Positions 22,134 to 26,883 of a stretch of 26,883 nucleotides of DNA are shown piece after piece. The translations under genes and the position numbers were made by a program. Every line of letters begins with the position of its first letter. The stretch's first letter is position 1. The DNA lies in contig DATMKQ010000324.1 in the NCBI GenBank assembly GCA_035571275.1, forward strand, positions 1-26,883, written 5' to 3'. Below the pieces are notes generated by a model, which was not told where the DNA came from, ran no database searches, and saw only the letters and a list, made by a program, of their open reading frames with translations. The stretch is from Trebonia sp035571275. GTDB taxonomy: Bacteria; Actinomycetota; Actinomycetes; Streptosporangiales; Streptosporangiaceae.

Positions 22134-24959
22134 GTGGCGCCGCCCATTCCCGGTCTGCGCGCCCCCGCCCAGGCGCACCAGCGCACCGCCGGCGATGTCG
22201 CGCTCGGCGCGCTCGCCATCCTCGCGCTCGCGGCGCTGACTGTGGGAGTCCCGCTCGCGCTGGCGATGTTCGTGGGCCTGCCCGCCCCGCGCTCGCTGTC
22301 GACGAGCATGCTGACCAGCCAGCTCGACCTGACGACCACGCTGAAGCTCCTGTCGGTCATCGTCTGGCTCGCCTGGATCCAGTTGGTGTGGTGCGTGCTC
22401 ACCGAGATCAGGGGCGCCATCCGCAACGTCGGGGTGCCAGGCCGCGTGCCGCTGGCCGGGCCGGCCCAGTCGCTGGCGCACCGCCTGGTCACCGCGGCGC
22501 TGTTGTTGTTCAGCGCGACCGCGGCGCTGTCCCCGGCGCTCACGCATTCACCCGCACCGCCGCGGCCGGCGCACAGCATCTCCGTCTCCGCGGTGGCGCG
22601 GCCGTCCGGCACGCAGTCCGCCACGCCGGAGAGCACGCATGCGGTCAACGACCCGGCGGCGTCGGTCCCCCGGCACCAGGCACTCGAGGCCGAGGAGAAG
22701 ATCTACGTGGTCAGGCCGCCAGAAGGCCGCTACCACGAGTCGCTGTGGGAAATCGCGGAGAATCACCTCGGCGACGGCCGCAGGTACCAGGAGATCTTCA
22801 AGCTCAACGAGGACCGGATCCAGCCCGACGGCACGAAGCTCACGATCGCCGCGCTGATCCGGCCCGGCTGGGTGCTGCGCATGCCCGCCGATGCCTACGG
22901 GCCGGGTATTGAGACGGTCGCCGAGCACACCCACCGCGCGACGGACGCGGTTAAGGGCGCCGACCAGGCGCGCGAGCGGTCGCACACCCCAGCGCACCGT
23001 CAGGCGGACAGCACCTCGGACAGTCATCGCGGCGGGGAAGCCAGCCCGGTCCGTTCCGAAGAAAAAAGGGCGGCACCGGTCACGGACGGGACAGTCGCGC
23101 ACCAGGGCGCGGCGGTGTGGCCGGCCGAGCTCGCGGCCGCCAGCCTGCTCGCGGCGGGGGTGCTGGCGGCGCTTGGGCAGCGCCGGCGGGAGCGGCTGTG
23201 GCAGCGCGCGTTCGGGCGGCGGCTGCCCGCCCCCGAAGGTGAGGCCGCGGTCGCGGAGCAGGCGCTCCGGCTGGGCGCCGACGACCCGGCCGTCGCGCTG
23301 CTCGACCGGAGCCTGCGGCACCTGACGCGGGTCAACGCGGCGCGCGGGAAGCCGCCGCCGACCGTGTTCGCGGCGCTCCTGCCACCAGAGCAGCTTCGCC
23401 TGTGGGTCGCGCCGCCGGACACCGACCCGCCATCGCCGTGGCGGTCGGAGGACAGCGGTCAGGTGTGGGCGCTGGACGCGGCCGCGGCGCCGGCGCTCGA
23501 CCCCGGTGACGCGCTCGCCCCGTACCCGGGGCTTGTCACGCTCGGCACCAGCGAGGCGGGCCGGATCATGGTCGACCTCGAGGTCGCGCACGGGCTGATC
23601 ACGCTGCGCGGCCCGGCGGAAACGGTGCGTGCCGCGCTCGCCGCGCTCGCCGTCGAGCTGGTGACGAACCGCTGGTCGGACCGGATGCGGGTCACCCTCG
23701 TCGGTTTCGGCGAAGGTCTTGAAAACATGTCGCCAGAACGGGTCCGGGTGACTGCCTCACTTGATACCGCTCTCCCCGAGATGGAGCAGCGCGCGGCGTC
23801 GCTCGCCACTGACATGGCGCTGGCCGGTGTGGACTCGGTGCTGACCGGGCGGGCATTCAGCGGTCAGGCAGGCTCCGCCGGCCAGTGGGCGCCGCACTAC
23901 TTGCTGATGGGCGAGCCGCCCACGGCGGAGCAGGCGCAGCGGCTGCTCACGCTGGCGCGGACCAGGCAGCGGACCGCGCTCGGCTTCGTCGTGGCCGGGG
24001 ACGTGGCCGGCGCGTCCTGGACGTGGGACCTCACCGTCGACGGGCGGCTGCGGGCGCCCGCGTTCGGCTTCGACCTGGCCGCGCAGCTGCTGCCGCCTTC
24101 GCAGTACGCGGCGGTCGTCTCGCTGTTCGCCGATCAGGGCGACTACCCGCCGGTCACCGACCCGGCGGCGGACGCCGCGCCCGCGGCGCACCTGGCGCCA
24201 GGCGCCCGGTTCCCGGTGGAGATCGGGCTGCTCGGGCCGCTGACGGTCAGCGCGCCCGGGCCGGTCGAGCCGTCCCGGCTGACGCTGGCGACGGAGATCG
24301 TCGTATACCTCGCGACCCATACCGGCGGCGTGCACGCGAACGTGCTGAGCGGCGCCATCTGGCCGCGCGGGGTCAGCGCGGAAGTGCGGGACGCCGCGCT
24401 CGCGCGCATCGCGTCCTGGCTTGGGACCGACGAGTCCGGCGCGCCGAACCTGGTCACCGACTCCTCGGGACGGATGCGCCTCGGCCCCGGTGTCCGAGTG
24501 GACTGGCACGTGTTCCGCGCGCTGATCGCGAGGGCGGGTCCCAGCGGCGACGAGGCGGGCTGCCTGGACCGGGCGCTCGGCCTCGTCCGCGGCCAGCCGC
24601 TAACGGGGCGTGACCCGTCCCGGTACTGGTGGGTTGGCACCGATCCGTTCGGATACGAGGTCGCGGCCACCGTCGCCGACGCGGCGCACCGGCTTGCGGT
24701 GCTGCGGCTTGGTGCCGGCGATCCGGCCGGCGCGATGTCCGCGGCCCGCGCCGGGCTGCTGCTCGCCGACGACGACGAGACGCTCTGGCAGGACCTGTTG
24801 CGAGCGGCCGCCGCTACCGGTCAGGAGCGCGTGCTGCGGTCGGTCGTGGACGAGATCTCGGCGCGGGTGGCGGGCGACGATGTGCTGCCGCGGATGGCGC
24901 CGCAGACCGAGGCGCTCATCGACGAACTGCTGCCCTCCTGGCGGTCGTCGGCGGCATGA
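22134..24959 (+). CDS. membrane-anchored LysM and BTAD-domain protein
   Basis: This is a 941-residue protein of unusual build. TM helices lie at about 22-48, 70-90 and 115-134. A LysM-like domain is at about 190-252 (YHESLWEIAENHLGDGRRYQEIFKL, ending RPGWVLRMP), then a basic/polar linker and a fourth TM at about 330-348 (AELAAASLLAAGVLAALG). A cytoplasmic region of about 340 residues follows. A winged-helix-like part from about 693 (VEIGLLGPLTVSAPG) and a BTAD-type helical domain (about 790-935) complete it. LysM would face the cell wall while BTAD sits in the cytoplasm, suggesting a sensor linking peptidoglycan or pilus state to regulation. Whether it binds DNA is unknown; SARP-family BTAD proteins do. 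GTG 22134 directly follows the TadG stop, GGAGG 8 nt before. Similar proteins occur in actinobacterial Tad loci. Confidence 0.85.
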   Translation: MAPPIPGLRAPAQAHQRTAGDVALGALAILALAALTVGVPLALAMFVGLPAPRSLSTSMLTSQLDLTTTLKLLSVIVWLAWIQLVWCVLTEIRGAIRNVGVPGRVPLAGPAQSLAHRLVTAALLLFSATAALSPALTHSPAPPRPAHSISVSAVARPSGTQSATPESTHAVNDPAASVPRHQALEAEEKIYVVRPPEGRYHESLWEIAENHLGDGRRYQEIFKLNEDRIQPDGTKLTIAALIRPGWVLRMPADAYGPGIETVAEHTHRATDAVKGADQARERSHTPAHRQADSTSDSHRGGEASPVRSEEKRAAPVTDGTVAHQGAAVWPAELAAASLLAAGVLAALGQRRRERLWQRAFGRRLPAPEGEAAVAEQALRLGADDPAVALLDRSLRHLTRVNAARGKPPPTVFAALLPPEQLRLWVAPPDTDPPSPWRSEDSGQVWALDAAAAPALDPGDALAPYPGLVTLGTSEAGRIMVDLEVAHGLITLRGPAETVRAALAALAVELVTNRWSDRMRVTLVGFGEGLENMSPERVRVTASLDTALPEMEQRAASLATDMALAGVDSVLTGRAFSGQAGSAGQWAPHYLLMGEPPTAEQAQRLLTLARTRQRTALGFVVAGDVAGASWTWDLTVDGRLRAPAFGFDLAAQLLPPSQYAAVVSLFADQGDYPPVTDPAADAAPAAHLAPGARFPVEIGLLGPLTVSAPGPVEPSRLTLATEIVVYLATHTGGVHANVLSGAIWPRGVSAEVRDAALARIASWLGTDESGAPNLVTDSSGRMRLGPGVRVDWHVFRALIARAGPSGDEAGCLDRALGLVRGQPLTGRDPSRYWWVGTDPFGYEVAATVADAAHRLAVLRLGAGDPAGAMSAARAGLLLADDDETLWQDLLRAAAATGQERVLRSVVDEISARVAGDDVLPRMAPQTEALIDELLPSWRSSAA

Positions 24960-24990
24960 ACGGATACCAGCTTGCTAGCGATGGATTGGA

Positions 24991-25650
24991 ATGCGTATGC
25001 GAAACACGTTCACCGCGGATAGCCTGGCGGCTTTTCTCGCGCTGGGCGCCGTCGCGTGCTCTGGCGGCGGGAGCACTACCTATAGCGGCCTGCTGACGGT
25101 CAGTCCGTCGGATGGGCCGGCGACCCCGAGCACCGCGGCGCAGCACAGCGACCCGGCTAGCACCGTCGCCGCGGCCGGGCTGGTGACGTTCGCGTTCCCG
25201 GCCGGCCTGAAGGTGGAGTTCCGCAGCCCGCTGCCCGCCGGCGGGCCCCGGCGCGCCGCGATGATCGGATACGAGAATTACGTCGACTCGGGGTGGTACG
25301 CGGTCTATACGCACGGGGGGAGCAAGACGGTCTCGCGGTACGTCTTCGGCAACGCGCTGACCGACTTCCGCGACCTGGTCAGCGAGCTCACCGGCTACCG
25401 GCTCCGCGGCACGATCGTCTACTCCGACATCTCGGTGCCTCAGGTCTTCGGCGGTGCGGGCGCGGTGGTGCAGGCCTGCGTCAACGACTCCGGGCTCTAC
25501 GTCGCGAACGCGAAGACCGGCCGCAACCTGGAAACGGTCTTCCGCGGCGATTTCGAGCACTACCAGGAACAGGCCTCGACCGGGAAGTCCTCCCGAGCCG
25601 GCTTCTGGATCGTCAACCACACCATTCAGTCCCCGGGGGTGTGTTCATGA
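24991..25650 (+). CDS. putative lipoprotein of unknown function in the Tad operon
   Basis: This 219-residue protein has a short signal region ending ALGAVACSGGGS. The AVAC segment is a plausible lipobox with Cys23, giving a lipid-anchored surface protein. A Ser/Thr/Pro-rich linker follows, then a compact domain (about residues 64-219) with FAFPAGLKVEF, YENYVDSGWYAVYTHGG and a C-terminal ETVFRGDFEHYQEQ and SRAGFWIVNHTI. I do not recognise the family. ATG 24991 is used; ATG 24997 is equally possible, with GGATTGGA just upstream. It lies 31 nt after the BTAD gene and overlaps the next gene (ATGA 25647-25650), so it belongs to the same transcript. A surface or pilus-accessory role is inferred from position only. 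Confidence 0.72.
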   Translation: MRMRNTFTADSLAAFLALGAVACSGGGSTTYSGLLTVSPSDGPATPSTAAQHSDPASTVAAAGLVTFAFPAGLKVEFRSPLPAGGPRRAAMIGYENYVDSGWYAVYTHGGSKTVSRYVFGNALTDFRDLVSELTGYRLRGTIVYSDISVPQVFGGAGAVVQACVNDSGLYVANAKTGRNLETVFRGDFEHYQEQASTGKSSRAGFWIVNHTIQSPGVCS

Positions 25651-26801
25651 ACAGCATGCGTAGATCTTTGGTCGCGGCCGTGTCGGCCGTGTCGGCCGCC
25701 GTCGTGCTCGCGGTCGGCTTGGTGGCCGGCGTGGCCGGCGTGGCCGCCGGGCCGGCGGCGGCCGCCGGCGGTGGCGGTGGCGGTCTCCCGCCCCAGTACC
25801 CCCCGCCCGGCGGGCAGACCGGCACCGGCTCGTCCGGCGGCGGGACGTACACGGCGAACGTGGCCGAGCACATTACCCAAGGCGGTGACTACTACCCCGG
25901 GTTCAACGAGACGTGGTCGCCGCCTGAATGCTGGCTCCAGCCCGAGTTCCTGCAGCCGCAGACGTACCAGGTCGCCGACCCCACGGGCGGGCCAAGCGAC
26001 GCGGCCAGCTACTACTTCTGGTTCGGTTCGCACTATCGCTCGTTCGAAGGGATCCTCGGGCATGTCCAGGGCGCGCGCTACGAGATCCTCCAGGAGTTCA
26101 AGCAGGAGCAGGACATGCAGCGGCCCGCGGCCTGGACCGGTCCTGACCCGATCGAGTCCAATGACCAGTGGTGGGCGCCGAACTGGCTGAACAGCTCGGC
26201 CGGCTGGGCCTGCGCGCAGGCCCTGGTCGTCGACAGCAACCTGAGCGACGGGTTCATCGGCATGCAAACGCCCGCCACGCCGGGCGCGGGCACCGACGGT
26301 CAGATCAGCAGCCAGCAACTGGCCGGGCTGGCCCGCGCGTCTCTCAGGCTGCCGACGCTGAAGATCGTCACGAGCCCGCGGGTGACCACCGAGGTCAATG
26401 TGCCCACCTACGTGTCGGTCGAGTACCTCGGGGACGGCGGGGTCATCAACCCGAATGACACGGCGACTGTCGACTTTGGTGACGCTCCCTGGCTAACGGC
26501 AACCGTGCAGGCGACGCTGTCGTCCGTGCAGATCACGTCGAACGCGCCGGCGTCGTCGTACCACACGACCGGCGCCGGGACCCCGGGCCAGACTTGCGCG
26601 GCGGCAAACGGTACGGCGATCGCCGGCTGCAGCATCACGTTCGAAGCTCCGAGCGCCAACAGCGCGCCGTGGTCAATCAAGGTGAGCGCGACCTGGACGG
26701 TGACATGGACCACCAGCGCGGCCGATGGTGGCACGTTCCCGCCGGCTCCGCGCACGGGGACGACCAACGTCGTCGTCAGGGAAATCACGAGTCAGACCTG
26801 A
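25647..26801 (+). CDS. secreted protein of unknown function in the Tad operon
   Basis: This 384-residue protein has a classic signal peptide (MNSMRRSLVAAVSAVSAAVV, then a long Ala/Val/Gly core) with a likely cut near GPAAAA before a Gly-rich stretch. A Pro/Gly linker follows. A Trp- and Tyr-rich domain (about 70-195) contains SPPECWLQP, SYYFWFGSHYRSF and NDQWWAPNWLNSS. A beta-rich second half (about 215-384) has LKIVTSPRVTTEVNVPTYVSVEY and SIKVSATWTVTW. The four Cys of the mature protein (ECW, WACAQ, TCAAA, GCSI) could form two disulfides. I do not recognise a family. It is translationally coupled to the lipoprotein gene. It could be a pilus-associated adhesin or cell-wall subunit, but this is inference from location. 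Confidence 0.72.
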   Translation: MNSMRRSLVAAVSAVSAAVVLAVGLVAGVAGVAAGPAAAAGGGGGGLPPQYPPPGGQTGTGSSGGGTYTANVAEHITQGGDYYPGFNETWSPPECWLQPEFLQPQTYQVADPTGGPSDAASYYFWFGSHYRSFEGILGHVQGARYEILQEFKQEQDMQRPAAWTGPDPIESNDQWWAPNWLNSSAGWACAQALVVDSNLSDGFIGMQTPATPGAGTDGQISSQQLAGLARASLRLPTLKIVTSPRVTTEVNVPTYVSVEYLGDGGVINPNDTATVDFGDAPWLTATVQATLSSVQITSNAPASSYHTTGAGTPGQTCAAANGTAIAGCSITFEAPSANSAPWSIKVSATWTVTWTTSAADGGTFPPAPRTGTTNVVVREITSQT

Positions 26802-26808
26802 CCTCGCC

Positions 26809-26883
26809 ATGAACCCGCTCCTGGTGGCCGGCCTGGCCGCAACCGGCCTGGTGGCCGGCCGGGGACAGCGTGCCGTCATCGTC
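26809..26883 (+). CDS. start of a further Tad-operon gene, possibly an A24 prepilin peptidase (truncated by window end)
   Basis: Only 25 codons are visible, starting at ATG 26809, 7 nt after the previous stop. They encode a hydrophobic N-terminus (MNPLLVAGLAATGLVAGRGQ, then RAVIV). The LxGLVAGxxxRAVI pattern resembles the first TM of type IV prepilin peptidases. Such an enzyme is still missing from this otherwise full Tad set. The fragment is too short for certainty; any membrane protein would fit. No clear ribosome site is visible. Confidence 0.45.
   Translation, partial: MNPLLVAGLAATGLVAGRGQRAVIV

Noticed and set aside
22548..23591. 347-codon minus-strand open frame inside the LysM-BTAD gene
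   Set aside because: Antisense to conserved LysM and cytoplasmic parts, with shadow-like composition.

Overview
The window comes from the chromosome of a high-GC actinomycete. The evidence is the strong GC third-position bias, frequent GTG starts with ATGA/GTGA stop-start overlaps, a CvnA/CvnB-type kinase-roadblock pair, a WXG100 protein with an FtsK/SpoIIIE secretion ATPase, and an actinobacterial-style Tad pilus locus with a BTAD protein. A filamentous lineage is plausible, but the genus cannot be named from the sequence.

Left part (1-5548): the 3' end of 4-hydroxyphenylpyruvate dioxygenase (+) converges with a UDP-sulfoquinovose synthase-like gene (-). The space between them holds GC-rich repeats. 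A two-gene operon on the minus strand follows: a large nitrate-sensing-type sensor kinase (2597-5548) overlapping a roadblock/LC7 protein (2202-2600). It looks like a conservon lacking its DUF742 and GTPase genes.

Middle-left (5549-10720, +): a catabolic block. Gentisate 1,2-dioxygenase, a fumarylacetoacetate-hydrolase-family enzyme and an IclR regulator are tightly coupled. An alpha/beta hydrolase and an LLM-type flavin oxidoreductase follow, coupled to each other. Two TTCC/GGAA-type palindromes precede the dioxygenase and could be IclR operators. The LLM reading frame has no stop at its expected end and stays open for 780 nt antisense to eccC.

Middle-right (10714-15653, -): a compact type VII secretion module of one WXG100 protein and a 1529-residue EccC/EssC-like ATPase with an FHA-like N-terminus. 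eccC carries a perfect in-frame 2 x 51 bp duplication of a GC-rich palindromic element, related to the repeat near position 480.

Right part (15763-26883, +): a Tad/Flp pilus operon that continues off the window. The order is CpaB-like SAF protein, CpaE-like ATPase, CpaF/TadA ATPase, TadB, TadC, small Flp-like pilin, TadE, second TadE-like, TadG-like, membrane LysM-BTAD protein, lipoprotein, secreted protein, and the start of a possible prepilin peptidase. A good promoter (TTGGAC-17-GATAAT) with a perfect palindrome over its -35 box lies in the divergent spacer between the T7SS and Tad blocks. TadE has no conventional start after the Flp stop, and the junction CCC-TGA-C looks like a +1 frameshift site. 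No tRNA, rRNA, CRISPR array, transposase or integrase was seen.
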